A DNA stretch of 64,000 bases, from assembly GCA_910586855.1 (NCBI GenBank), contig CAJUJH010000002.1:372001-436000 (forward strand), written 5' to 3'. Source of the DNA: Candidatus Gastranaerophilales bacterium. Its GTDB lineage: Bacteria > Cyanobacteriota > Vampirovibrionia > Gastranaerophilales > Gastranaerophilaceae. The notes beneath the pieces are model-generated. The model made no database searches. It saw only the letters and a program-made list of their open reading frames with translations, and was not told where the DNA came from. The position numbers and the translations under genes were made by a program. This document shows, piece after piece, positions 8,250 through 15,536 of the stretch. Position 1 is the first letter of the stretch. Each line of letters begins with the position of its first letter.

Positions 8250-8815
8250 TTTACCTTCTTTTATTTATGGAATTTTTTAAAATAGGTATTTTTTCTTTTG
8301 GCGGCGGATATGCAACACTTCCTTTTTTGTATCATATGAGTGATACTTACCATTGGTTTTCTTATGATGAATTATCCAGAATGCTTGCAATTTCAAGTAT
8401 TACACCTGGACCTGTTGGACTTAACGTTGCAACATTTGCAGGTTTTAAAACAGTAGGCATTACAGGCTCTATTGATGCAACACTTGCCATTATGATTCCA
8501 TCATTTATAATTGTTGTTTTTATTTCAAAGATTTTAAAGAAATTTAAAGATAACTTTTATACTAAGGCTGTTTTGTATGCGCTTCGCCCGGCAGCAGCTG
8601 CGATGATTGCAGCGGTTGGTGTAAGGCTTTTTAAAACAAGTATATTTATTAGCGGATTTGATATAGACAAGGTTGATTTCAAAGCTTTAATATTATTCCT
8701 GCTGCTTGTTGCAATAAGCTTGAAGTTGAAAAAAGACCCTCTTGTTTACCTTTTAATAGGCGGGGTATGCGGTATATTGTTAAATTTGCATCATATTGCC
8801 GGCTTATTCTTTTAG
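8246..8815 (+). CDS. chrA: Chromate transporter family protein, second half
   Basis: A 189-residue partner of the preceding gene. It carries the same motif set (FFKIGIFSFGGGYATLPFL, then AISSITPGPVGLNVATFAG) and predicted helices to the end. The GTG start at 8246 is supported by GGGGAGG seven bases upstream and by the four-base overlap with the first half. The two half-genes in tandem are the short-chain CHR arrangement, so this is a normal split transporter and not a broken gene. Confidence 0.85.
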   Translation: MIYLLLFMEFFKIGIFSFGGGYATLPFLYHMSDTYHWFSYDELSRMLAISSITPGPVGLNVATFAGFKTVGITGSIDATLAIMIPSFIIVVFISKILKKFKDNFYTKAVLYALRPAAAAMIAAVGVRLFKTSIFISGFDIDKVDFKALILFLLLVAISLKLKKDPLVYLLIGGVCGILLNLHHIAGLFF

Positions 8816-8871
8816 CGGATTCATTTTTGTGGTATTTTTTATTGCGATAGATTATTACTGAGAGTTTGATT

Positions 8872-9825
8872 ATGCAAAATACTAAACTTGCAATTGTTAT
8901 TCCTTGTTACAATGAAGCTGATATGCTGCCAACCAGTCTGCAAAAGCTTTGGAAGCTTTTTGATAAATTAATTGATAATAAAGAAATAAGTTCAGACAGT
9001 TTTATTTTTCTGGTAGATGACGGCAGCAGCGATGGTACCTGGGAGGTCATTAAAAAGGCTTATGAAGAATCAAAATCCAGAGTTAGGGCGGTGCGTTTTT
9101 CAAGAAATTTTGGAAATCAAGCTGCTATAATTGCAGGTTTAGAAAATGCACATAGGCTTGGGGTGGATGCTGCAATTACTATTGATGCAGATTTGCAGCA
9201 AGATATAAATAAAATTTCAGAATTTATAAAAGCTTATAAGGATGGGTATGATATTGTTTGCGGGATAAGACAGAATAGAACAGATGGTTTTTTCAAGAAA
9301 ATCTGCTCAAACTCTTTTTATAAGGTTATAAATTTTTTAGGAGTTAACATTAAACCCAATCATTCTGAATTTAGACTTGTTAGCCGCCGTACGCTTGAAA
9401 TTTTATCAAATTATAAAGAAACAAATCTTTTTATAAGAGGTCTTTTTTATGATTTAGGTCTCAAAACTAAAGATATTGATTTTGAAGTTACTGAAAGAAA
9501 ATACGGTGAGTCAAAATTTAGCTTTTTGTCCCTATTTGCTCTTGCGGCTAAAGGGATTGTGTCTTTTAGTGTACGTCCTTTAAGAATCGTATTCTTTCTT
9601 GGATTTGGCATTTCATTTATAAGTATATTGCTTGCCATAGCTTGTATTGTAAGGTTGATTTTTCATCTAAATTATCTTCCGGGCTTAGAATTATTTGAAA
9701 CCTGGGAGACTTTTGCTGCCGGTATGCAGATTTTATGCATTGGTATAATTGGTGAATACATCGGGCAAATCTTAACAGAAGTCAAAGCCCGCCCAAGATA
9801 TATAACGGATGAAGAATTAAAATAA
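8872..9825 (+). CDS. Polyprenyl-phosphate glycosyltransferase (GT2, DPM1/ArnC/GtrB type)
   Basis: A protein of about 317 residues. The GT2 catalytic domain has IVIPCYNEADMLPT at the start, VDDGSSDGTWEV and the metal site DADLQQD. Two transmembrane helices lie at about residues 230-300, with the end segment CIGIIGEYIGQI...RPRYI. This is the layout of enzymes that move a sugar from a nucleotide onto undecaprenyl phosphate at the inner membrane. I chose the ATG at 8872, seven bases after GAGAG; a TTG two codons earlier is the alternative. The transferred sugar is not predictable. Confidence 0.88.
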   Translation: MQNTKLAIVIPCYNEADMLPTSLQKLWKLFDKLIDNKEISSDSFIFLVDDGSSDGTWEVIKKAYEESKSRVRAVRFSRNFGNQAAIIAGLENAHRLGVDAAITIDADLQQDINKISEFIKAYKDGYDIVCGIRQNRTDGFFKKICSNSFYKVINFLGVNIKPNHSEFRLVSRRTLEILSNYKETNLFIRGLFYDLGLKTKDIDFEVTERKYGESKFSFLSLFALAAKGIVSFSVRPLRIVFFLGFGISFISILLAIACIVRLIFHLNYLPGLELFETWETFAAGMQILCIGIIGEYIGQILTEVKARPRYITDEELK

Positions 9826-9831
9826 CACAAT

Positions 9832-9859
9832 TTGACATGATTAATACTGAAATGATAAT
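9832..9859 (+). promoter_or_regulatory. Promoter upstream of pyruvate kinase
   Basis: TTGACA (9832-9837) and GATAAT (9854-9859) are separated by 16 bp, followed about 75 bases later by the pyk start. It is a near-consensus housekeeping promoter in the only intergenic space before pyk. Confidence 0.55.
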
Positions 9860-9933
9860 ATAATGCATTGGTTGAGGCTTTTAAAACTTGTTTGCCAAGG
9901 CTGTTAATTTTATAAGAGGAAAAGAATAATAAA

Positions 9934-11367
9934 ATGAAAAATATCTTTTTAAAAAGAACTAAAATTGTTGCAACACTTGGTCCTGCAACAGATACCCCGG
10001 AGGTTATAAAAGAATTAATTAAAACGGGCGCCAATGTTTTTAGATTAAATACATCCCATGGTTCAATGGAATATCATAGGGAAAAAATCCGTATGGTAAA
10101 AGAAACTGCATCGCAAATGGGGGCTTGTGTTGCGACTCTTGTAGATTTGCAGGGTCCAAAAATCAGAATTGGCAATTTAAAAGATGAAATTATGCTTAAA
10201 GATGGGGATAAAATTGTTTTTAAGCATTCTCTTGAACAGGAAGAATCAAGCTATATTCCGGTTGATTATGCCGGGATAAGCAAAGATGTTTCAAGCGGCT
10301 CCAGAGTTTTAATTGATGATGGCAAATTGGAAGTCAAGGTAGATAAGGTTGAAGATGATAAAGTATATGCTACCGTTGTTAACGGAGGAGTTTTAAAATC
10401 AAGAAAGGGATTAAATATTCCGGGTTCCACCGCTTCTTTGGATGCTGTAACGCCAAAAGATATTGAATTTATTAAGTTTGCAGCTGAAGAAAAAGCTGAT
10501 TTAATTGCTCTTTCTTTTGTTCGCGAGAAAGAAGATGTTCTTCTTGCAAAAAAATATATAAATGATTTTAATTCTTCAATCCCCGTGGTGTCAAAGCTTG
10601 AAAAACCTGATGCTATTAAAAATTTAAAAGAGATTGTTTCTGTATCAGATGCTATTATGGTTGCGCGCGGGGACTTAGGGATTGAATTGTCGCCGGTTGA
10701 AGTTCCTATTTGTCAAAAGCTTATTATAGAAGAATCAAACAAACAAAGAAAACCCGTTATTGTTGCTACGCAAATGTTGGAATCTATGATAAATGAGCCT
10801 ATCCCAACAAGAGCCGAGGCATCTGATGTTGCAAATGCAATTCTGGATGGTGCTGATGCTGTTATGCTGTCCGGGGAAACATCTGTTGGCAGATTTGCAG
10901 TTGATGCGGTTAAAATGATGTCAAAGATTGCAATGACTACAGAAAACAGCTGTTTTTATCAATTCGATACAGATACAGAACCCGATGATGAAATCACTTT
11001 AACGCGTCAGGCGGTTGTATTTGGGGCTGATAAAATGCTAAAATATGTGAATGCCAAAGCGATTTTAAGTTTTTCACATTTTGGATATTCAACAAGGCTG
11101 ACATCTAAATTAAAGCCTTCTGCTCCAATTATTATGATATCCGATACGGAGGAAACTTGCAGAAAAATGGCATTAGCTTGGGGTGTTTATTCTTTTTGTA
11201 AAAAATGGGATGATACTGTAGATGCCGGTTTACTTCTTAAAATAGATGAATTTTTAATTAATGAAATCGGTTTAAAGAATAATGATTATGTGATTATAAC
11301 AGGCTCTGCCCCGAGGCTTATAACGGGAAGAACCAACTTTGTACGTGTACATAAAATAGGTACATAG
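9934..11367 (+). CDS. pyk: Pyruvate kinase
   Basis: A 477-residue enzyme that makes ATP and pyruvate from phosphoenolpyruvate. Family motifs are RTKIVATLGPATDTPE at the start, VFRLNTSHG, LVDLQGPKIRIG, the Mg/K site segment MVARGDLGIELS, and ATQMLESM...PTRAEASDVANAILDGADAVMLSGETSVG. The length is that of the classic enzyme without an extra C-terminal PEP-utiliser domain. It has its own promoter at 9832. With PPi-phosphofructokinase (18006) and Pgi (48825) it outlines glycolysis. Confidence 0.97.
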   Translation: MKNIFLKRTKIVATLGPATDTPEVIKELIKTGANVFRLNTSHGSMEYHREKIRMVKETASQMGACVATLVDLQGPKIRIGNLKDEIMLKDGDKIVFKHSLEQEESSYIPVDYAGISKDVSSGSRVLIDDGKLEVKVDKVEDDKVYATVVNGGVLKSRKGLNIPGSTASLDAVTPKDIEFIKFAAEEKADLIALSFVREKEDVLLAKKYINDFNSSIPVVSKLEKPDAIKNLKEIVSVSDAIMVARGDLGIELSPVEVPICQKLIIEESNKQRKPVIVATQMLESMINEPIPTRAEASDVANAILDGADAVMLSGETSVGRFAVDAVKMMSKIAMTTENSCFYQFDTDTEPDDEITLTRQAVVFGADKMLKYVNAKAILSFSHFGYSTRLTSKLKPSAPIIMISDTEETCRKMALAWGVYSFCKKWDDTVDAGLLLKIDEFLINEIGLKNNDYVIITGSAPRLITGRTNFVRVHKIGT

Positions 11368-11420
11368 AACGATTTTGATATTTATCAAAAGGCAATACCC
11401 AAGGAATAAAGGAGAAAATG

Positions 11421-12686
11421 ATGAGAGATAATACAAAATGCCTGCACTCAGGATATACGCCGGTTAATGGCGGACCAAGGGTAATGCCTATTTATCAAAG
11501 TACAACATTTAAATTTAATTCAACAAAAGAGATTGGAGATGTATTTGATGACCCGACAAAGGCACATATATACTCAAGGTTTACAAATCCAACAGTTGAT
11601 GTTGTAGAGAAAAAAATTGCAGACCTTGAGGGCGGAGTTGCTGCTATGTGTACATCTTCGGGGCAAATGGCATCTTTAATGTCAATTTTAAACCTCTGTA
11701 ATTCAGGCGATAGCTTTATAAGTTCAGCTTCTATTTATGGGGGAACACTTAATTTATTTGCAGTTACATTAAAAAAACTTGGCGTTGAGTGTATTTTTGT
11801 TGATGTTGATGCAAGCGAAGAAGTTATTCAGTCTAAAATTAAACCTAATACCAAAGTAATTTTTGGCGAAACTTTAACGAATCCTTCATTGCAGGTTTTA
11901 GATATAGAAAAATTTGCCCGTGTTGCTCATAAAAACGGTATTCCTTTAATTGTTGATAATACTTTCCCGACACCTATTTTGTGTAAACCTTTTGAATATG
12001 GTGCCGATATTGTTATTCATTCAACTTCAAAATATATGGACGGGCATGCGCTTCAAGTGGGCGGAGTAATTGTAGATTCGGGTAAATTTGATTATACAAA
12101 CGGCAATTTTCCTGATTTTACGGAGCCTGATGAATCATACCATGGAACAGTGTACACAAGAGATTATGCTTTTGCGCCATACATTATTAAAGCAAGAATG
12201 CAATTGATGAGAGATTTTGGAGCATATCCATCCGGAAATTCTGGATTTTTGTTAAATTTAGGTTTAGAGACGCTTGCAATCAGAATGGAGAAATATTGTT
12301 CAAACGCACTTAAAGTTGCAGAATATTTTGAAAGTACGGGTAAATTTGATACGGTTGATTATCCCGGGTTGAAATCAAATAAATATTATGAACTTGCTCA
12401 AAAGTATTTACCAAAAGGGCAATCCGGCGTTATTTCTTTAACCATTAAGGGCGGCAAAGATGCTGCAATTAAATTTATGGATGGACTTAAACTTGCTTCA
12501 AACGAAGTACATGTAGCTGATATCAGAACATGTGTTCTGCATCCTGCAAGTGCTACTCACAGGCAATTAACGGATGAACAATTAATAAACTGCGGTATAA
12601 ACCCAGGATTAGTAAGATTTTCTGTTGGTTTAGAAGATGTGAATGATATTATAGAGGATATCGAACAGAGTCTGAATAAAATTTAA
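11421..12686 (+). CDS. metY: O-acetylhomoserine sulfhydrylase (Cys/Met PLP family)
   Basis: A protein of about 421 residues of the Cys/Met-metabolism PLP family. It has VMPIYQSTTFKF, YSRFTNPTVDVVE, the cofactor segment VDNTFPTPILCKP and the PLP lysine in HSTSKYMDGHA. Length and ATHRQLTDEQL...RFSVGLED fit O-acetylhomoserine aminocarboxypropyltransferase, which makes homocysteine (or methionine) by direct sulfhydrylation. Methionine gamma-lyase is a close alternative. Two adjacent ATGs exist (11418, 11421); AGGAG at 11410-11414 is better spaced for the second. It lies 53 bases after pyk. Confidence 0.85.
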   Translation: MRDNTKCLHSGYTPVNGGPRVMPIYQSTTFKFNSTKEIGDVFDDPTKAHIYSRFTNPTVDVVEKKIADLEGGVAAMCTSSGQMASLMSILNLCNSGDSFISSASIYGGTLNLFAVTLKKLGVECIFVDVDASEEVIQSKIKPNTKVIFGETLTNPSLQVLDIEKFARVAHKNGIPLIVDNTFPTPILCKPFEYGADIVIHSTSKYMDGHALQVGGVIVDSGKFDYTNGNFPDFTEPDESYHGTVYTRDYAFAPYIIKARMQLMRDFGAYPSGNSGFLLNLGLETLAIRMEKYCSNALKVAEYFESTGKFDTVDYPGLKSNKYYELAQKYLPKGQSGVISLTIKGGKDAAIKFMDGLKLASNEVHVADIRTCVLHPASATHRQLTDEQLINCGINPGLVRFSVGLEDVNDIIEDIEQSLNKI

Positions 12687-12759
12687 TCGCATAGTAAAAC
12701 TTTACCTGTTTAAAATTTCATGGCAATTTTTATTTGTCAGTTGTTTTGTTGAGTTTACT

Positions 12760-13365
12760 ATGAATATATCATTTGGTAAAAGAATCCCTATATCAACAAC
12801 TCAAATTTATAATAAGAACACTAACGAATTTGAGAAGGCAACTTTGTATGAACTTGATGGGCGTGATGAATCTGATGTGGATGAACTGGTGGATTTTGGT
12901 GATTGGCGGTATAGATACGAGATGTCTATTAATCTTTTTAGTAAGATAAAAGGCTTAGCTTCGCCTGAAAAGTTGTCAGATTTTATGAAATATACATTGG
13001 AACATAATAAATTTTATATTTTAAAAACAGAAGATGACAAACTTGCAGCAATTTGCCAAACTCAAGGTTTTAAAAACTTTGCCGATGTGCATTATCTTGA
13101 AAGAGACAAAACAAAGGGATATGGTCTTTGCGGACAAGCTATCCTTGCTTCAATTGCAAAACATATGTTAAAACAGCCCGATGCTTATCTTAAAGTTGAT
13201 GACCCTGTTAAAAAAGCAAGAGGTTTTTATATCAATGACTGCGGCTTTAGAGAAGAGACCCCGGGCTCTCATGGGATTGAGATGAATGAAGCTGAACTGA
13301 AAACTTTTGTGGATAATTTTGAACAAAAAGTGGAAGCGCCAATTGTTGATATTGAAAATGAATAA
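12760..13365 (+). CDS. Hypothetical protein with GNAT-like C-terminal half and MNISFGK start
   Basis: A 201-residue protein that opens MNISFGKRIPISTT, a start style shared with several unrelated proteins in this window. The segment at about residues 85-175 (LAAICQTQG...GYGLCGQAILASIAKHML...KKARGFYINDCGFRE) resembles a GNAT acyltransferase: a strand, a Gly-rich cofactor loop with helix, and the terminal FY...GF motif. Acyl-CoA binding and substrate are unproven. It is single-gene, placed between metY and tRNA-Pro. Confidence 0.55.
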   Translation: MNISFGKRIPISTTQIYNKNTNEFEKATLYELDGRDESDVDELVDFGDWRYRYEMSINLFSKIKGLASPEKLSDFMKYTLEHNKFYILKTEDDKLAAICQTQGFKNFADVHYLERDKTKGYGLCGQAILASIAKHMLKQPDAYLKVDDPVKKARGFYINDCGFREETPGSHGIEMNEAELKTFVDNFEQKVEAPIVDIENE

Positions 13366-13443
13366 TCTATTGACATTAAGACGTGTTATTGATACATTGG
13401 TTACGGTGATTTTAAAGCCAACTTAATTAAATATTTTGATTAT

Positions 13444-13517
13444 CGGGACGTAGCGCAGTTTGGTAGCGCACCTCGCTTGGGACGAGGGGGTCGCAGGTTC
13501 AAATCCTGTCGTCCCGA
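13444..13517 (+). tRNA. tRNA-Pro (anticodon UGG)
   Basis: A 74-nt cloverleaf. The acceptor arm is CGGGACG/CGTCCCG with discriminator A. The anticodon stem CCTCG/CGAGG encloses loop CTTGGGA, giving anticodon TGG. The T arm is GCAGG TTCAAAT CCTGT. No CCA is encoded. The 3' end and its flank are repeated 100 bp downstream. Confidence 0.97.
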
Positions 13518-13623
13518 TATTTTATTGGTAGAAATAAATTGCTGAATTTTAAATACAGGATTTGAACTTTGATATTTTGTTTCAAGCTCAAAGGCTTAAA
13601 ACGTCCTGTCGTCCCAATATTTT
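13504..13623 (+). repeat. Duplicated tRNA-Pro 3' end with an inverted T-arm fragment between
   Basis: Bases 13504-13523 (TCCTGTCGTCCCGATATTTT) recur at 13604-13623 with one change, exactly 100 bp away. Between them, 13555-13567 is an exact inverted copy of the tRNA T-arm segment at 13497-13509. The insert can fold: ACAGGA pairs with TCCTGT, and CTTTGA with TCAAAG. No protein is encoded. Confidence 0.75.
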
Positions 13624-13669
13624 TTTGTTAAATAGAATTAAACTAGAGACATAATTACATCCTTGGTAC

Positions 13670-13715
13670 GTATGCGATTTTTAACGCTTTCGCTAAAAAT
13701 CAGCTGGCTGCATAC
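13670..13715 (+). repeat. Nested inverted repeat between tRNA-Pro and tRNA-Ala
   Basis: The outer stem is GTATGC (13670-13675) / GCATAC (13710-13715). The inner stem is GATTTTTA (13676-13683) / TAAAAATC (13694-13701). The arms are perfect and only an 8-base bulge separates the inner and outer 3' arms. It lies in a 363-base stretch (13518-13880) with no credible gene. A 92-codon frame on the minus strand there runs through the tRNA-Ala sequence and is not a gene. ACGAT/ATCGT near 13742-13757 forms another short hairpin. Confidence 0.6.
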
Positions 13716-13880
13716 CTCTCTCGTAGAGCTCATTCTTTGCCAACGATAGCGGCATCGTCCCATTTTTTTTGTAATGAATTTATAAAAACCTTTTAAAAAC
13801 GCAATTAATACTGACAAAAAACTTGTTACCATTGTCTGAAACTCAATAAAAAAGAGCCTTTCAGGCTCTCCGGTTAGTTT

Positions 13881-13953
13881 TGGAGCGTAGGGGATTTGAA
13901 CCCCTGACCCCGACACTGCCAGTGTCGTGCGCTACCAGCTGCGCTAACGCCCC
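13881..13953 (-). tRNA. tRNA-Ala (anticodon GGC)
   Basis: A 73-nt cloverleaf on the minus strand. The acceptor arm GGGGCGT/ACGCTCC includes the G3:U70 pair that identifies tRNA-Ala. Anticodon stem CGACA/TGTCG encloses loop CTGGCAG, giving GGC. The T arm is AGGGG TTCAAAT CCCCT and the discriminator is A. Its 5' end and leader are repeated upstream in 85-bp units. Confidence 0.97.
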
Positions 13954-14125
13954 ATTTGTATTAAATTTTCAAATATTGTAAGAAGCGCAGCTGGTATTTA
14001 TATTGTTGACATCCTGCGGATATCAAGGCTAACGCCCCATTTGTATTAAATTTTCAAATATTGCAAGAAGCGCAGCTAGTATTTATATTGTTGACATCCT
14101 GCGGATATCAAGGCTAACGCTCCAT
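13943..14125. repeat. 85-bp tandem repeat carrying the 5' end of tRNA-Ala
   Basis: Two 85-bp units start at 13943 and 14028, and a third begins at 14113 and breaks off after about 13 bases. Each unit starts with the tRNA-Ala 5' end (GCTAACGCCCC as read on the plus strand). Each also holds an inverted copy of the D-arm segment GCGCAGCTGGTA (13985-13996; one change at 14070-14081). On the minus strand each can form a 9-bp hairpin TTGATATCC/GGATGTCAA with a GCA loop. The two full units differ at about two positions. Confidence 0.85.
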
Positions 14126-14143
14126 AAATTTTTGGGTGCACTA

Positions 14144-14176
14144 CTGCTCTTTCCTCTAAAGTGACATTTAGTCACT
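14144..14176 (-). repeat. Dispersed hairpin element, copy 1
   Basis: On the minus strand the sequence AGTGACTAAATGTCACT (14176-14160) is a perfect 6-bp hairpin with a TAAAT loop, followed by TTTAGAGGAAAGAGCAG. The same 17 bases and a similar tail occur at 31100-31134 on the plus strand. Both copies are upstream of a tRNA gene in the tRNA's own direction. Flanking GCACT/AGTGC could form an outer stem. The rest of 14126-14273 shows no gene. Confidence 0.65.
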
Positions 14177-14273
14177 CCTTGCAGGTATTCAAGCCAGTGC
14201 TGCTTTTAATATTTGCTTTTTAGAATACTACCACAGAAATAAAATTTAATCCAGTATATTATCCTGGTTTCTA

Positions 14274-15524
14274 ATGTTTATTTTATTAAGTTCTTTTAAG
14301 ATTACTTTAAAATTAGAATTAAAAAAGGGTATTTATTTGTTTAATTGTTTGAAGAAAAAGAAAAATCTTGTTGTAGGTGCAGGTTTTTCAGGAGCCGTAA
14401 TTGCTGAGCGCCTCGCAAATATTATGGATGAGGATGTTCTTGTAATTGATAAAAACTCTTTTCTTGGAGGTGAATCTTTTGATTATAAAGATAAAAGCGG
14501 AATTATGGTTCAAAAATTCGGCTCTCATATTTTTCATACAAATTATGAATATATTTGGAAATATTTAAATAAATTTTCAAAATTTAATATGTATATACAT
14601 AAAGAAAATGCGTTTATAGAAGGAAATGAAGCAAATATACCCTTTAATTTAAATTCTGTATATAAAGTTTTTCCAAAAAAATTGGCTGCAAGATTAGAGG
14701 ATAAACTTGTAAGAAAATATGGTTTCAGTACAGATATTCCAATTTTAGATTTTAAAACCAAACCATTTTTTTGGGACAGAGAGCTTGATTTTCTTGCAAG
14801 CTATATTTATGAGAATGTTTTTATTCATTATGCGGATAAAAAATGGGGAACAAAAAAACACAAAATAGATATTTCTGTTTTTGTAAATAGGGATGATAGA
14901 AAATATAAAGATAAATACCAAGGCATTCCAAACAGCGGATATACTAAATTAATTGAAAATATTTTAAATCATAAGAATATCAAAATATTACCTGAGGTTG
15001 ATTTTAAGAATATTGATACAACAGGGTTCGATAGAATTTTTTATACAGGCTCTATTGATGAATTTTTTGATTATAAATTCGGTGTTCTTCAATATAGAAG
15101 TGCTAATTTTGAAATTGAAGAAATAAATACGGAATTTTATCAAAAAACAGGCGTAGTGAATTATCCAAATAATTATGAATTTCTTAAAATCCATGAGTTT
15201 AAACATTATGGATGTGAAAAAACTGATAGAACAATTATTGCAAAAGAGTACGTTTCTGATTTTGTATTGGATAGCAAATGCCGTAAAAATAACAGGGCGT
15301 ATCCCGTTTTAAATAGCAAAAATTTGGAAATTTATAAATTATATAAAAACGAAGCAAGAAAATTCAAGGATGTTTACTTCTTGGGCAGGCTTGGAGATTT
15401 TATGGATTATTCTATGGATAATGCCATTAAAAGGGCACTTGAAGTTTTTGAAACCATCAGGCTGAACGATTTCATAAAAGAGTCTGCTTCATATGAAGAA
15501 GAACAACTGATTAAAAACTATTAA
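14274..15524 (+). CDS. glf: UDP-galactopyranose mutase
   Basis: A 416-residue flavoenzyme converting UDP-galactopyranose to UDP-galactofuranose for surface glycans. The FAD fingerprint is VVGAGFSGAVIAERLA. GGESFDYKDKSGI...GSHIFHTNYEYIWKYL, NRDDRKYKDKYQGIP, NSGYTKLIENIL and YTGSIDEFFDYKFG follow, and GRLGDFMDYSMDNAI ends the flavin domain. Some usually fixed positions vary (GGES for GGN). The true start may be TTG at 14337, which has AAGGG seven bases before it; the ATG at 14274 lacks a clear site. It is 12 bases before a GT2 gene. Confidence 0.85.
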   Translation: MFILLSSFKITLKLELKKGIYLFNCLKKKKNLVVGAGFSGAVIAERLANIMDEDVLVIDKNSFLGGESFDYKDKSGIMVQKFGSHIFHTNYEYIWKYLNKFSKFNMYIHKENAFIEGNEANIPFNLNSVYKVFPKKLAARLEDKLVRKYGFSTDIPILDFKTKPFFWDRELDFLASYIYENVFIHYADKKWGTKKHKIDISVFVNRDDRKYKDKYQGIPNSGYTKLIENILNHKNIKILPEVDFKNIDTTGFDRIFYTGSIDEFFDYKFGVLQYRSANFEIEEINTEFYQKTGVVNYPNNYEFLKIHEFKHYGCEKTDRTIIAKEYVSDFVLDSKCRKNNRAYPVLNSKNLEIYKLYKNEARKFKDVYFLGRLGDFMDYSMDNAIKRALEVFETIRLNDFIKESASYEEEQLIKNY

Positions 15525-15536
15525 AAAAGGAAAAAT

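Noticed and set aside
7692..8815. chrA split into two frames as a frameshifted gene
   Set aside because: Both halves have their own conserved start motif, the second has a good ribosome site and a GTGA overlap, and split CHR pairs are a normal family form.
13638..13916. A 92-codon minus-strand reading frame ending near tRNA-Ala
   Set aside because: Its first residues are a translation of the tRNA-Ala 3' half and the rest has no protein-like pattern or ribosome site; the DNA is repeat and hairpin sequence.
13943..14125. The 85-bp tandem repeat as a CRISPR array
   Set aside because: The whole unit repeats with no variable spacers, only two full copies exist, and it contains tRNA-Ala sequence; no cas genes are near.
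14144..14176. Resemblance of GAGGAAAG in the hairpin element to the conserved RNase P RNA segment
   Set aside because: Only eight bases match; the rest of the RNase P core (further conserved regions and length) is absent.
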